In this document: positions 1 through 8,081 of the stretch, one piece after another
Position numbering within the stretch: the stretch's first letter is position 1
Layout of the letters: every line of letters begins with the position of its first letter
Assembly (NCBI RefSeq): GCF_045207655.1
Contig: NZ_CP108785.1
Location: forward strand, 1,984,001 to 2,048,000
DNA: 64,000 nucleotides
Direction of reading: 5' to 3'
Source: Embleya sp045207655
GTDB taxonomy: Bacteria; Actinomycetota; Actinomycetes; Streptomycetales; Streptomycetaceae
The notes under the pieces: model-generated
What the model saw: only the letters and a program-made list of their open reading frames with translations
Databases searched by the model: none
Told to the model about the DNA's origin: nothing
Made by a program: the position numbers and the translations under genes

Positions 1-81
1 GGAGCTTATTCGTCATGCCCTTGTCCGGGTCGCGCGCTCGTCGTAGCCGGCCCGGTCGTCCCGAACGACCAGGAGTTTCGC

Positions 82-603
82 GTGTCTTCATCTTCTTTTC
101 CCGCAGGTACGGACCTGACCACCGATCGCCTCGTCCTGCGGCCGTGGTCCGCCGACGAGCTCGCCGCCGTTCTCGGTGACGTGCGGTCGGCGGACTGGGC
201 GGAGGACTTCCCCGCCGAGGGCGATCAGGTCATCGCCGGCGTCGTCGCCGAACAGTCGGATGTGCCGCGGCGGTACGGGCACCGCCAGATCGTCGAGCGA
301 ACCACCGGGCTCGTGGTCGGCAGCATCAGCCTGCTCTGGCCGCCGAACGACGGCGCTCTGGAGATCGGTTACGGCGTCGTCGCCTCGCGGCGCGGCCGAG
401 GCTACGCCGCCGAGGCCACCCGGGCCCTGGTCGCGTACGCGTTGACCTCACCGCAGGTGGACATCGTGTACGCCGACGTCGAACTGTCGAACCCGGCCTC
501 GATCCGCGTGTTGGAGAAGGCCGGATTGCGGCGCTGGAGCGGCGACGCGACAACGGCCCGCTTCCGCGCCACGGCACCGGAACCGAACCGGCGGCGGCCG
601 TAG
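82..603 (+). CDS. GNAT family N-acetyltransferase (RimJ/RimL type)
   Basis: Cytoplasmic acyl-CoA-dependent N-acetyltransferase of about 173 residues; the substrate cannot be told from sequence. The N-terminus TDLTTDRLVLRPW is the usual opening of RimJ/RimL-like proteins. The acetyl-CoA loop appears around residues 108-116 (SRRGRGYAAEA), followed by the late motif NPASIRVLEKAGL typical of this subgroup. The GTG start is supported by AGGAG at 71-75. The gene is monocistronic here and converges on the NmrA-like gene across a strong hairpin. Family sure, substrate unknown. Confidence 0.9.
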   Translation: MSSSSFPAGTDLTTDRLVLRPWSADELAAVLGDVRSADWAEDFPAEGDQVIAGVVAEQSDVPRRYGHRQIVERTTGLVVGSISLLWPPNDGALEIGYGVVASRRGRGYAAEATRALVAYALTSPQVDIVYADVELSNPASIRVLEKAGLRRWSGDATTARFRATAPEPNRRRP

Positions 604-609
604 TCGATC

Positions 610-641
610 GGGCCGGCGGCGGCACCATCCGCCGCCGGCCC
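610..641. terminator. Perfect GC-rich hairpin between convergent genes
   Basis: A perfect 13-bp stem (610-622 with 629-641) closes a six-base CACCAT loop seven bases after the acetyltransferase stop. It lies between two convergent genes, so it can serve both strands. No T-tract follows, which is usual for actinobacterial terminators. Confidence 0.75.
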
Positions 642-692
642 CCGGCCCGCCCGGTTCACCGACCACCGAGCCCACGTCACGACTTTCCCGCG

Positions 693-1442
693 CTACTTCT
701 GCTCGGCGAGCCACTGGTCGAACGTGGTCGGCGCGATTCGCGCGCCCTCGCCGGGCAGCATCGCGTCGCCCGCCATCGCCGGGCCGAACATGCCGGACCA
801 CGTCGGCACCAGCCGCACCGAGCGGCCACGCGCGGCGAGCGTGCGCCGGGCCATGTCGACCAGGTCCTGCGGGTCGGGCCCGGCGACGTCGGCGTAGCGC
901 CCGCGCGGCTGACCGATCGCGACCTCGGCCAGCACGTCGGCCACGTCCGCGGGCGCGATCGGCCGCACCAACAGTGGCGCGATCGTGGCGACACCATCCT
1001 GCTCGGTCCAGCTCGTCACCATCTCGGCGAAGTCGTGGAACTGCGTGGCCGGCACGATCGTCCACGGCACCGTCCCCTCGGCCACCAGGCGCTCCTGCTC
1101 GCGCTTGCCCGCGTAGTGCGCGTTGCCCTCGACCCGGTCGATCCCGACGATCGAGAGCAGCACGTGGTGCCGGACAGCGGCGCGCTTCCCGGCGGCCAGC
1201 AGGTTCCGCGTCGTGGTGCCGAAGTAGGCCACCGTCTCGGCCGGGTCGACGGCCGGCCCGTTGGTCGCGTCGACGACCGCCTCCACGCCGGCCAGGGCGT
1301 CGTCGAGGCCGTCACCGGTGGTCAGGTCGACACCGAGCGAGCGGCTGATCCGCACCGTCTCGTGCCCGTCCCGCTCGAGCGCGGCGACGGTGAGCGCCCC
1401 GATGTTTCCCGTCGCGCCGGCGATTGCGATCCGCATGATCAT
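693..1442 (-). CDS. NmrA-like atypical short-chain dehydrogenase / NAD(P)-binding protein
   Basis: Rossmann-fold protein of about 249 residues. GATGNIGALT at residues 9-18 is the glycine-rich dinucleotide motif. The body (YAGKREQERLV, PWTIVPATQFHDF) matches the NmrA/NAD(P)H-binding group of atypical SDRs, which often sense or use NAD(P)H. The gene is divergent from an Rrf2 regulator, with a shared 38-bp dyad between them. This arrangement matches RsrR of Streptomyces venezuelae, whose divergent neighbour is also an NmrA-family protein. Two ATG codons (1442 and 1436) are possible starts. Probably redox-controlled by its neighbour; the physiological reaction is unknown. Confidence 0.88.
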   Translation of the reverse strand: MIMRIAIAGATGNIGALTVAALERDGHETVRISRSLGVDLTTGDGLDDALAGVEAVVDATNGPAVDPAETVAYFGTTTRNLLAAGKRAAVRHHVLLSIVGIDRVEGNAHYAGKREQERLVAEGTVPWTIVPATQFHDFAEMVTSWTEQDGVATIAPLLVRPIAPADVADVLAEVAIGQPRGRYADVAGPDPQDLVDMARRTLAARGRSVRLVPTWSGMFGPAMAGDAMLPGEGARIAPTTFDQWLAEQK

Positions 1443-1472
1443 CTCTTTCTCTCGCTGCCAGGAACCCGGACG

Positions 1473-1510
1473 CTATCACGGACTAAATGGGTCCACAAAG
1501 TCTGCGATAG
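1473..1510. promoter_or_regulatory. Inverted repeat in divergent promoter, candidate Rrf2 operator
   Basis: Arms CTATCACGGACT (1473-1484) and AGTCTGCGATAG (1499-1510) match at 10 of 12 positions when one is reverse-complemented. An inner GGAC/GTCC pair shares the same axis. The dyad fills most of the 77 bp between the divergent genes and ends ten bases before the regulator start, so binding could control both promoters. Confidence 0.65.
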
Positions 1511-1519
1511 ACTCGAGGC

Positions 1520-1993
1520 ATGAAGCTGCCCGGGAGTACCGAATGGGTCCTGCACTGCGCCACCACGCTGGCCCAACTCGATCCCGGGACCAGCGCGTCG
1601 ACGACCCAACTCGCGCAGTACTACGACCTGCCGGCGCCCTACCTCGCCAAGCAGCTCAAGACCCTGGTCCGGGCCGGCCTGTTGTCCGCGACCACCGGTC
1701 CCAGAGGCGGATTTCGGCTCGCCCGACCCGCCACCGAGATCACGCTCCTGCACATCGTCGAGGCCGTGGACGGCACTTCCTCGCCGTACGAGTGCCGGGA
1801 GATCCGGCAGCAGGGGCGCGGTGCGCTGCCGGCCGACGAATGCCGGCGGGACTGCATCCTCGCCGCGAAGATGGCCGAGGCGCACCAGGCGTGGCAGCAC
1901 AGCCTGGCCGGCGTCAGCCTCGCCGACATCGTCGCCGACCTGCCCCCCACCGCACCGGCCCGCACCCGGCTGCGCCTGACCGGCACGGCGTAG
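1520..1993 (+). CDS. rsrR: Rrf2 family regulator, RsrR-like [2Fe-2S] redox sensor
   Basis: DNA-binding repressor of about 157 residues. The winged helix occupies roughly residues 1-70, with the family signature GLLSATTGPRGGFRLARP at 53-70. Three cysteines follow at 92, 108 and 112 (YECREI and DECRRDC). Residue 8 is Glu and residue 12 is His. In the published structure of S. venezuelae RsrR the [2Fe-2S] cluster is held by two Cys of one subunit and a Glu and a His of the other, and cluster redox state switches DNA binding. Ligand pattern and divergent NmrA neighbour both agree, so orthology is likely although inferred from memory. A strong hairpin follows the stop codon. Confidence 0.85.
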   Translation: MKLPGSTEWVLHCATTLAQLDPGTSASTTQLAQYYDLPAPYLAKQLKTLVRAGLLSATTGPRGGFRLARPATEITLLHIVEAVDGTSSPYECREIRQQGRGALPADECRRDCILAAKMAEAHQAWQHSLAGVSLADIVADLPPTAPARTRLRLTGTA

Positions 1994-2043
1994 GGCGGGT
2001 CTTCGATCCCGTCGGACTCCACGACGGGGGATCGAAGACCGCC
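1994..2043 (+). terminator. Long inverted repeat after the Rrf2 gene
   Basis: Arms 1994-2014 and 2022-2043 pair over about 20 bp with small bulges (shared core GGTCTTCGATCCC) around a seven-base loop. It begins at the stop codon of the Rrf2 gene. It reads as an intrinsic terminator, and could also serve the opposite phosphatase gene. Confidence 0.7.
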
Positions 2044-2185
2044 CCGGCCGCCGAGCCCGCACGAACGCGAGGCGGGACGTCGTGACGCCGAAGCCCCGCG
2101 TGAACCCGCGAATCGGGCGGTGCCGGAACGGCGTCGGGCGGGGTGCCGGCCCGACACCCCGCCCGATCCCGCACCCCGGCCGGGT

Positions 2186-3748
2186 TCAGCCGCGCCCGCC
2201 CCCGCCCGCCCCGCGCTCGCCGGCGTTCGCGGACGGGATCGCCGTACCCGCGTCCCGGACCAGCGTCACGGTGTCGATCTGCGCACCGGTGGCGCTGAGC
2301 GTGCGGATGGTCATCGTGGTCTCGCGCCCGGCGGCGGCCGGACGGACGTCGACCGCGATGAAGGCGTTGCCGCGAAAACGCACGCGCGACCACTCGACGG
2401 TCTCGTCGAGCCTGGCGCCCTTGACGTGGAAACCACCCTTGACCGCGTCGGTGACGTCGGCGGGACCGCCCGCGTAGGTCTCCGGCGCGGAGAACTCGTA
2501 ACCACTCTTCCCACCTCTGCCCACGGTCAGGTAGGTGATGCCGTCGGTCGCGGGCCGGATCCGGTCGCCGATCGCGGCACGGCGCGTGCGCACACCGCCG
2601 CGCATCGGATCGGCCCGCTCGTAGACGTGGTTGTGCCCGTTGATCACGAGGTCGACCTGATAGCGGTCGAACAACGGGATCCGCTCCTCCCGGATCGCGC
2701 CGTCCGAGACGTGGTCGGTCGCCGTGCAGTACGCGCGGTGGTGGAAGAAGGCGACGATGAAGTCGATCCCGGGAGTACGCCGCAGTCGGGCCGACTCCCC
2801 GGCCGGCCAGGTCGTCTGCGCGCCGGACGTGTAGCCGCGGTTGTGCGGGATCTCGTGCGAGATGTCGTTGGCGTCCAGGCTCACCACCGCGACGTTGCCA
2901 TAGCTGAAGCCGTACGTGGCGTGCGCGTTGCGCGGCCCGTTGCCGGGCAGGTGCCGGCGGGCGAGGTGACCGCCGTAGCCGTCCGGCGAGTACAACGCCT
3001 CCATGTCGTGGTTGCCCATCGCGACCATCCACGGCACCGACGCGGCGACGGGGTCGATCATCCGCAGGTATTCGTCCCACACCTCCGGCTGAAGCTTGTC
3101 CGCGCCCTCCGCGCTGTGGTGGCTGGACGGCAGTCCCGCGCCGGACGCGGCGTACGAGATGTCGCCCGCCGGCAGGTGGAACACCGGATTCTGCCGGAGC
3201 ATCAGCGTCTGGTTGGCGGCGGCGCCGAACTCCACGCCCTCGTCGCCGAACGCGGTGAAGGTGAACGGTTCCGGCACGCCGCCGGCCGCCGGTGCGGTAC
3301 GAAACGAACCGACGGTCGCGGCAACGGAGTTCGAGTCGAGGCCGTCGTGGCCGAGCGCGTAGTGGTAGCGCGTGCCGGGGTCGAGCCCGTCCAGCGCGGC
3401 ATGCAGGTGGTACTGGTCGTGGTCGAAATAGGCCGAGGCGGGATTGTCGGCGTACTCGATCAGGTGTGAGTGCAGGTGCCGGATCTCGGCCGGCACCACC
3501 TGGTCCAGTTGCCCCGGCGAGGTGCCCAGGCGCAGGTACGGCCGGCGCACCGGCTGCGGCACCTGCCGGCTCATCGCCGCCTGGCTGCGCGGGTCCGCGC
3601 CCAGTGCGAGGTGGCGGCCGGCGGGCTTGAGCGCGTTCCCGTCGACGTAGTTCGTGCCCGAGAGCAGGGAGGGCGCGCGGCGCACGCCGGCCGACGAGGT
3701 GCCGAACAGCGGGACGGCCGCCGCGCCGAGGCCGATCGCGGTGAGCAC
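2186..3748 (-). CDS. Purple acid phosphatase-like metallophosphoesterase, probably Tat-exported
   Basis: Binuclear-metal phosphoesterase acting outside the membrane. A fibronectin-like N-terminal domain (roughly residues 55-150) precedes the catalytic domain. Metal-ligand motifs are in family order: FTAFGDEG, AGDISYA, GNHDME, FFHHRAYC and NGHNHVYER; the last is diagnostic of purple acid phosphatases. The first conventional start is GTG at 3748, but a twin-arginine export signal (SRRS just before VLTAIGLGAAA) is partly encoded upstream in the same open frame. The frame stays open to a TGA at 3854-3856, and CTG at 3782-3784 is the likeliest real start (532 residues). Probably releases phosphate from organic esters; substrate unknown. 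Confidence 0.88.
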   Translation of the reverse strand: MLTAIGLGAAAVPLFGTSSAGVRRAPSLLSGTNYVDGNALKPAGRHLALGADPRSQAAMSRQVPQPVRRPYLRLGTSPGQLDQVVPAEIRHLHSHLIEYADNPASAYFDHDQYHLHAALDGLDPGTRYHYALGHDGLDSNSVAATVGSFRTAPAAGGVPEPFTFTAFGDEGVEFGAAANQTLMLRQNPVFHLPAGDISYAASGAGLPSSHHSAEGADKLQPEVWDEYLRMIDPVAASVPWMVAMGNHDMEALYSPDGYGGHLARRHLPGNGPRNAHATYGFSYGNVAVVSLDANDISHEIPHNRGYTSGAQTTWPAGESARLRRTPGIDFIVAFFHHRAYCTATDHVSDGAIREERIPLFDRYQVDLVINGHNHVYERADPMRGGVRTRRAAIGDRIRPATDGITYLTVGRGGKSGYEFSAPETYAGGPADVTDAVKGGFHVKGARLDETVEWSRVRFRGNAFIAVDVRPAAAGRETTMTIRTLSATGAQIDTVTLVRDAGTAIPSANAGERGAGGGGRG

Positions 3749-3784
3749 GCTGCGGCGCGAGAGGGTACGGCGCCGGCTGCGCAG

Positions 3785-4144
3785 GTATTCGTGCTGTTCG
3801 TCGACGACGATCGTGAGTATGCAAGACGGGCGGGCCGCGAATCCGGCCGAAGATCAACCTTCGGCGGGAATCGCCCCATGGTTCCCGCGCGATGGTCCCA
3901 GGGTTCACCAAGCTCCGGCGATACTCGCCGGCGACCACGACCCGACTACGCGGCGTAGCGGTTCGGCGGTCCGTGGTCGGGTGACGCCGCGAGCCGGCAG
4001 GGCCCATGGCGTGCCGAACCGGCCCCGCCGACGTGACGTCGGGAGGCCGGTCGGCTCGGGTCCGGTGTCAACGACCGTGGTCGCGGGGCGATCGTGCGCC
4101 GTCGCGCCCGCCCCGGCCGCGAGCTAGCGTGGAGGGGAGGGAGC
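3785..4144. other. Gene-free interval upstream of the phosphatase
   Basis: About 360 bases between the divergent phosphatase and zinc-ribbon genes. Its left edge holds the upstream part of the phosphatase Tat-signal frame, as far as the TGA at 3854-3856. The right edge carries a purine-rich ribosome binding site (GGAGGGGAGGGAG, 4131-4143) for the next gene. I see no other gene or strong repeat. Confidence 0.5.
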
Positions 4145-4687
4145 ATGCTCATGCGCTGCCAGTCCTGTGGATACGAGAACCCGGTAGGCACTGCCGAATG
4201 TGCGCGGTGCGGGGCGACACCGGCTCCGCTCTCGACGCCGGTGGGCCCGGTCCCGGCGGTGGGAACGGCCGAGCACGTGCCGCATCGGCGGGCCGGGGAC
4301 CTGCCGGGGCACGGCAGGGAGTTCACCGGCGTCGTGCGCGATTTCCGGATCCGCCGCGAGCGGCGGATCGACGACCTCGACGCCGACCTGGAGGTCTGGA
4401 GCTTCCATGTCCAGCGTCGGGACGCGGACGGCGAGCGGCTCGTGCCGGTGCCCGTGGAGATGCGCGGCCTGTGCTTCGCGGGCACGGTCAGCGAGGGGGA
4501 CGAGATACGGGTCGGCGGCACCTGGCGGGACGGCGCCCTGCACGCCGAGGAGCTCGACGACCTCACCACCGGTGCCCGGGTGCGCGCCAAGGCCTCGCGC
4601 CGCGTGCGCTCGGTGCTCGTGGCGGTGGGCTTCATCCTCTTCGTGATCGTCGCCGGCTTCGTTCTCACCGCGGTGATCTCCTTCTGA
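4145..4687 (+). CDS. Zinc-ribbon protein with C-terminal membrane anchor
   Basis: Protein of about 180 residues, function unknown. The N-terminus carries a four-cysteine zinc ribbon, CQSCGYENP then CARCGATP (residues 5-25). After a proline-rich linker comes a compact beta-rich domain (about 60-145) with an OB-fold-like feel (VEMRGLCFAGTVSEGDEIRV). A single hydrophobic helix follows at about 155-178 (VLVAVGFILFVIVAGFVLTA). The ATG at 4145 is chosen over an upstream GTG because a strong Shine-Dalgarno precedes it and the zinc ribbon starts at once. The stop codon lies inside a perfect tandem 20-bp duplication. Confidence 0.75.
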   Translation: MLMRCQSCGYENPVGTAECARCGATPAPLSTPVGPVPAVGTAEHVPHRRAGDLPGHGREFTGVVRDFRIRRERRIDDLDADLEVWSFHVQRRDADGERLVPVPVEMRGLCFAGTVSEGDEIRVGGTWRDGALHAEELDDLTTGARVRAKASRRVRSVLVAVGFILFVIVAGFVLTAVISF

Positions 4688-4723
4688 CCGACCCGCGAAC
4701 GGCCTGACCGACCCGCGAACGGC
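4684..4723. repeat. Perfect tandem duplication, 2 x 20 bp
   Basis: The 20-base unit CTGACCGACCCGCGAACGGC occurs twice without interruption at 4684-4703 and 4704-4723. The first copy contains the TGA of the zinc-ribbon gene. The copies are identical, so the duplication is recent or maintained. Confidence 0.9.
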
Positions 4724-4828
4724 CGGCGGACGCGGTGACCGGGCGGACCGGCGCGGTGGATGCGGCCGTCACGGTGGATGTGGCCCACGTCACACAACGC
4801 GGCCGAGGTCTCACGGTGTCACGCAGGT

Positions 4829-5650
4829 GTGAACCGAACTCCTTGCGGGACCGAGCTGTCGGTCGTGATACCCGTGTTCAACGAGTCGCGGCGGCTGCCG
4901 GCGACGCTGGTCACCGTGCTCGACCATCTCCGGGACAGCGGGATCGACTGGGAACTGGTCGTCTCCGACGACGGATCCACCGACGATACGTACGCCATCG
5001 CCACGGCGGCGGCCCGGCACGAGCCCAGGGTGCGCGTCGTGCGGCACCCGAGCAACCGCGGCAAGGGACACGCGGTACGCCGGGGCGTCGAGGTCACGCG
5101 CGGGCACCGGGTCCTGGTGTGCGACGCGGATCTGGCGACCCCGATCGCCGAGTTGGCTCGGCTCCAAGCCGCGTTGGACGACGGCTTCGACGCCGCGATC
5201 GGCTCGCGCGGCGAGGCGTTCGCGGTGGCCCGGCCGCCGATCCGGCGCGTGTTGTCCGACGTCGGGAGCCGGCTGATCCGGGCGGTCGCGCTGCCCGGCA
5301 CCGTGGACACCCAGTGCGGGTTCAAGCTGTTCGACGGCGCCAAGGCGCGCGCCGCGTTCGCGCGCGCGGACGTGGACGGATGGGCGTTCGACATCGAGGT
5401 GCTCCGGCTCTTCCTCGGCTGCGGTTGGAGCTTCGTCGAGGTGCCGGTGGCGTGGACCCATCAGAGCGGCTCGAAGCTCCGGCCGGGCCACTGCCTGGAG
5501 GTGCTCACCGACCTGGCCCGAGTGCGCCTGCGGCACGGCCGTCCGGGGCGCGCCGGGAACCCGTCGGCGCGGATGCGGCGGCCGGCGGGCGGTGCCGGCT
5601 CGCCCCGCGACCCTTTCCCGCTGCCGCTGCCGCCGAGGCGGGCGGCGTGA
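4829..5650 (+). CDS. Family 2 glycosyltransferase, polyprenyl-phosphate sugar synthase type
   Basis: Cytoplasmic GT-A enzyme that probably charges polyprenyl phosphate with a sugar nucleotide, as DPM1/ALG5 relatives do. Motifs in order: ELSVVIPVFNES, the nucleotide-binding VVSDDGSTDDT, the metal-binding VCDADLATP, and the acceptor region DTQCGFKLF with WAFDIEVL. No membrane helix is present. GTG at 4829 is preferred because the conserved strand begins nine residues later; an ATG at 4760 would add a poorly conserved 23 residues. The stop overlaps the start of the next gene (GTGA), so the two are translationally coupled: this enzyme makes the lipid-linked sugar and the partner transfers it. Confidence 0.88.
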   Translation: MNRTPCGTELSVVIPVFNESRRLPATLVTVLDHLRDSGIDWELVVSDDGSTDDTYAIATAAARHEPRVRVVRHPSNRGKGHAVRRGVEVTRGHRVLVCDADLATPIAELARLQAALDDGFDAAIGSRGEAFAVARPPIRRVLSDVGSRLIRAVALPGTVDTQCGFKLFDGAKARAAFARADVDGWAFDIEVLRLFLGCGWSFVEVPVAWTHQSGSKLRPGHCLEVLTDLARVRLRHGRPGRAGNPSARMRRPAGGAGSPRDPFPLPLPPRRAA

Positions 5651-7455
5651 CCGCGGTACGCGACGTGGCCGCGCCGCCGCGCCCGCCCGCGCTCCCCCGG
5701 CTCCCCCGGCTCTCCCGGCTCCCCCGGCTCCCCCGCTCCGGACGGGTCGCCGACGCGCTCGCGTGCGGCACATATCTGGCGGCAGCGCTGCTGCTGTACC
5801 GGGGGCTGTGGGCGGGTGGCCCGGCCGGGCGCTACCTCGTGGACAGCGGTCAGGACCAGCGCCAGTGGGAGTGGTTCTTCGCGGTGACCGCGCGTGCCGT
5901 GGCGCACGGCGAGAACCCGCTGACCACGACGCTGCAGAACCACCCCGACGGGGTGAATCTGATGGCGAACACCTCGATGCCGGGCCTGTCCATCCCGCTC
6001 GCCCCGATCACCTGGCTGTTCGGACCGTCCGCGACCTGGGCCGTCGTGCTCACCCTCGGGCTGGCCGCGACCGCCGCCGCCTGGTACTACCTGATCTCCC
6101 GTCACCTGGTCGCCTCGCGCCCGGCCGCCGCCCTCGGCGGGGCCTTCTGCGCGTTCGCCCCGCCGATGGTCTCGCACGCCAACGCGCACCCCAACCTGGC
6201 CGTACTGTTCGTCCTCCCGTTGATCATCGATCGCCTGATCCGGGTCGCCGGCGGTCGTCGGCCGATCCGCGACGGCGTGCTCCTCGGTCTGTTGACCACG
6301 TATCAGATCTTCCTCGGCGAGGAGGCGCTGCTGCTGGCCGCGACCGGCATCGCGCTGTTCGCGCCGACCTACGCGTGCGTCGCGCCGGGGGCCGCGCGCG
6401 CCGCCCTGCCGCACCTGGCCCGCGGGGTCGGGGTCGGCGCGGCGCTGTGCGGTGTCCTGGTCGCGTATCCGTTGTGGTGGCAGTTCACCGGCCCGCAGAG
6501 CTATACGAACCTGCTGCACGGCCCGGCCGGCAACGACCTCGCGGCGCTCACCGCGTACGCCGACCGTTCGCTCGCCGGCGACATCGACGTCTCCGCCCGC
6601 CTGTCGATGAACCGGACCGAGGAGAACGCGTTCTTCGGCTGGCCGCTGCTCGTGCTGGCCGTCGCGATCACCGTCGCACTGTGGCGGACGGCCCTGACCA
6701 AGGCCCTCGCGGCCGTCCTGGTCGGTGCCGCGCTGTTCTCCCTCGGCCCGGAGATCATCGTCGACGGCGAGGCCACCGGGATCTTCGGCCCGTGGAAACT
6801 GCTCGGGCAACTCCCGCTGTACGAATCGGTGTTGGAGAGCCGGTTCACCATGGTGTGTGTGCCGGTGTTGGGCATCCTGCTCGCCCTGGGCGCACAGGCC
6901 GCCGGCCGCGCGGGTGACCGGCGGATCCGCCTGCTGTGGTTCGTCGTGGTCGTCCAGGCGCTGTTGCCGCTGCTGCCCCAGCCCCTGGCCACCGCGCCGC
7001 GCGAGCCGACGCCGGCGTTCTTCGCGGACGGGACCTGGCGCCGCTTCACCGGTCCCGGCCGGGCCATCGTGACCGTACCGCTGCCCGACCCCGGCGACGC
7101 GCGCGCGTTGACCTGGCAGGTCGACGCGGGGCTGGGCTTCCCGCTCGCCGAGGGCTACTTCGTCGGCCCGTTCGGGCCGGACCGGCTCGGCGGCTACGGC
7201 GCGGTCACCAGGGCCACCTCGCAGCTGTTGCGCGAGGTGCGCGACGGCGGGGTCGTACCGGAGGTGAGCGACGCGGACCGTGCCCAGGCCCGCGCGGACC
7301 TCGCCTTCTGGCGTGCGGACGCGGTGGTGCTCGGGCCGCACGACCGCCAGGAGGCGCTGCGCGGCACGCTCGACCGGCTGCTCGGTCCGGGCGTCCCGAT
7401 CGGCGGGGTGTGGTTGTGGGACGTGCGGGCGGGAGGTGCGGCCGGTGCCGGCTGA
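5647..7455 (+). CDS. Polytopic membrane glycosyltransferase, GT-C type
   Basis: Integral membrane protein of about 602 residues with some 10-12 hydrophobic helices (for example LACGTYLAAALLLY and WAVVLTLGLAATAAAWYYL) and a soluble C-terminal domain from about residue 455. The first extracellular loop has an acidic pair (LVDSGQDQRQWEWFF), where GT-C enzymes keep their catalytic aspartate. It probably uses the polyprenyl-phosphate sugar made by the coupled upstream enzyme to glycosylate an exported acceptor. The GTG start overlaps the upstream stop. The first 40 residues are Pro/Arg/Leu repeats (LPRLPRLSRLPRLPR) encoded by a CCCCCGGCT-like DNA repeat. Acceptor unknown. Confidence 0.75.
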   Translation: MTAVRDVAAPPRPPALPRLPRLSRLPRLPRSGRVADALACGTYLAAALLLYRGLWAGGPAGRYLVDSGQDQRQWEWFFAVTARAVAHGENPLTTTLQNHPDGVNLMANTSMPGLSIPLAPITWLFGPSATWAVVLTLGLAATAAAWYYLISRHLVASRPAAALGGAFCAFAPPMVSHANAHPNLAVLFVLPLIIDRLIRVAGGRRPIRDGVLLGLLTTYQIFLGEEALLLAATGIALFAPTYACVAPGAARAALPHLARGVGVGAALCGVLVAYPLWWQFTGPQSYTNLLHGPAGNDLAALTAYADRSLAGDIDVSARLSMNRTEENAFFGWPLLVLAVAITVALWRTALTKALAAVLVGAALFSLGPEIIVDGEATGIFGPWKLLGQLPLYESVLESRFTMVCVPVLGILLALGAQAAGRAGDRRIRLLWFVVVVQALLPLLPQPLATAPREPTPAFFADGTWRRFTGPGRAIVTVPLPDPGDARALTWQVDAGLGFPLAEGYFVGPFGPDRLGGYGAVTRATSQLLREVRDGGVVPEVSDADRAQARADLAFWRADAVVLGPHDRQEALRGTLDRLLGPGVPIGGVWLWDVRAGGAAGAG

Positions 7456-7555
7456 GCAGGTGACTCCGTACCGAACCGGGGAGGGCGAGATCGCGGTCGG
7501 TGGGGAGGCGGGACAATCGCCGACGGGTGTCGGCGCGAGAACGGAGGCCGGTCGG

Positions 7556-8074
7556 GTGCGGGCGACCGACGAGCACGCGTACACCGAGTACGTCTCCGCC
7601 CGGCTGCCCGCGCTGCGCCGGGTCGCGCATCTGCTGTGCGGGGATCCACACCGCGCCGACGACATCGTGCAGAACACGATCACGCGCCTGTACGTGCATT
7701 GGCGGCGCGCGGCGGCGGCGGACGATATCGACCGGTACGTACACCGGATGCTGGTCCGCGCGTTCCTCAACGAACGCCGGCTGGCCTGGGCTCGGGTCCG
7801 ACTCGTCGGCGCTCCCCAGGACACACCGCTGCCGGCCGCGCCCCCGGGGCCGGACGTGGAGACGCGCGACGCGGTCCGCATCGCGCTCTCCCGGGTGCCG
7901 CCTCGGCAACGGGTCGTCCTGGTGCTGCGTTTCCTGTGCGATCTGCCGGTCGCCGAGGTCGCGGACATCCTCGGCAGATCGCAGGGCACGGTGAAGAGTC
8001 AGACCGCGTTGGGACTGACGCGGCTGCGCACACTGTTGGACGGGCCGGTCGTGGCCCGCTGGGAAGGGGAGTAG
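7556..8074 (+). CDS. SigE-family ECF RNA polymerase sigma factor
   Basis: Sigma factor of about 172 residues with region 2 (LCGDPHRADDIVQNTITRLYVHW, quoted here only for its DDIVQNT core) and region 4 (RVPPRQRVVLVLRFLCDLP then LGRSQGTVKSQTALGL). This is the SigE/SigM-like actinobacterial ECF group. GTG at 7556 is chosen because GGAGG lies nine bases upstream and VRATDEHAYTEYVSAR is the usual N-terminus; upstream in-frame codons would add low-complexity sequence. The next gene starts seven bases after the stop and encodes a single-pass membrane protein, a layout typical of ECF factors and their anti-sigma or effector partners. Confidence 0.9.
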   Translation: MRATDEHAYTEYVSARLPALRRVAHLLCGDPHRADDIVQNTITRLYVHWRRAAAADDIDRYVHRMLVRAFLNERRLAWARVRLVGAPQDTPLPAAPPGPDVETRDAVRIALSRVPPRQRVVLVLRFLCDLPVAEVADILGRSQGTVKSQTALGLTRLRTLLDGPVVARWEGE

Positions 8075-8081
8075 ACCGGCC

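Noticed and set aside
5690..5745. CCCCCGGCT-like repeats as a regulatory or recombination element
   Set aside because: They lie inside the GT-C coding sequence and encode the LPR-repeat N-terminus; best seen as coding low complexity.
5461..7989. 842-residue open frame on the minus strand
   Set aside because: Antisense shadow of the glycosyltransferase and sigma genes; composition is Arg/Gly/Pro-rich and no motif is present.
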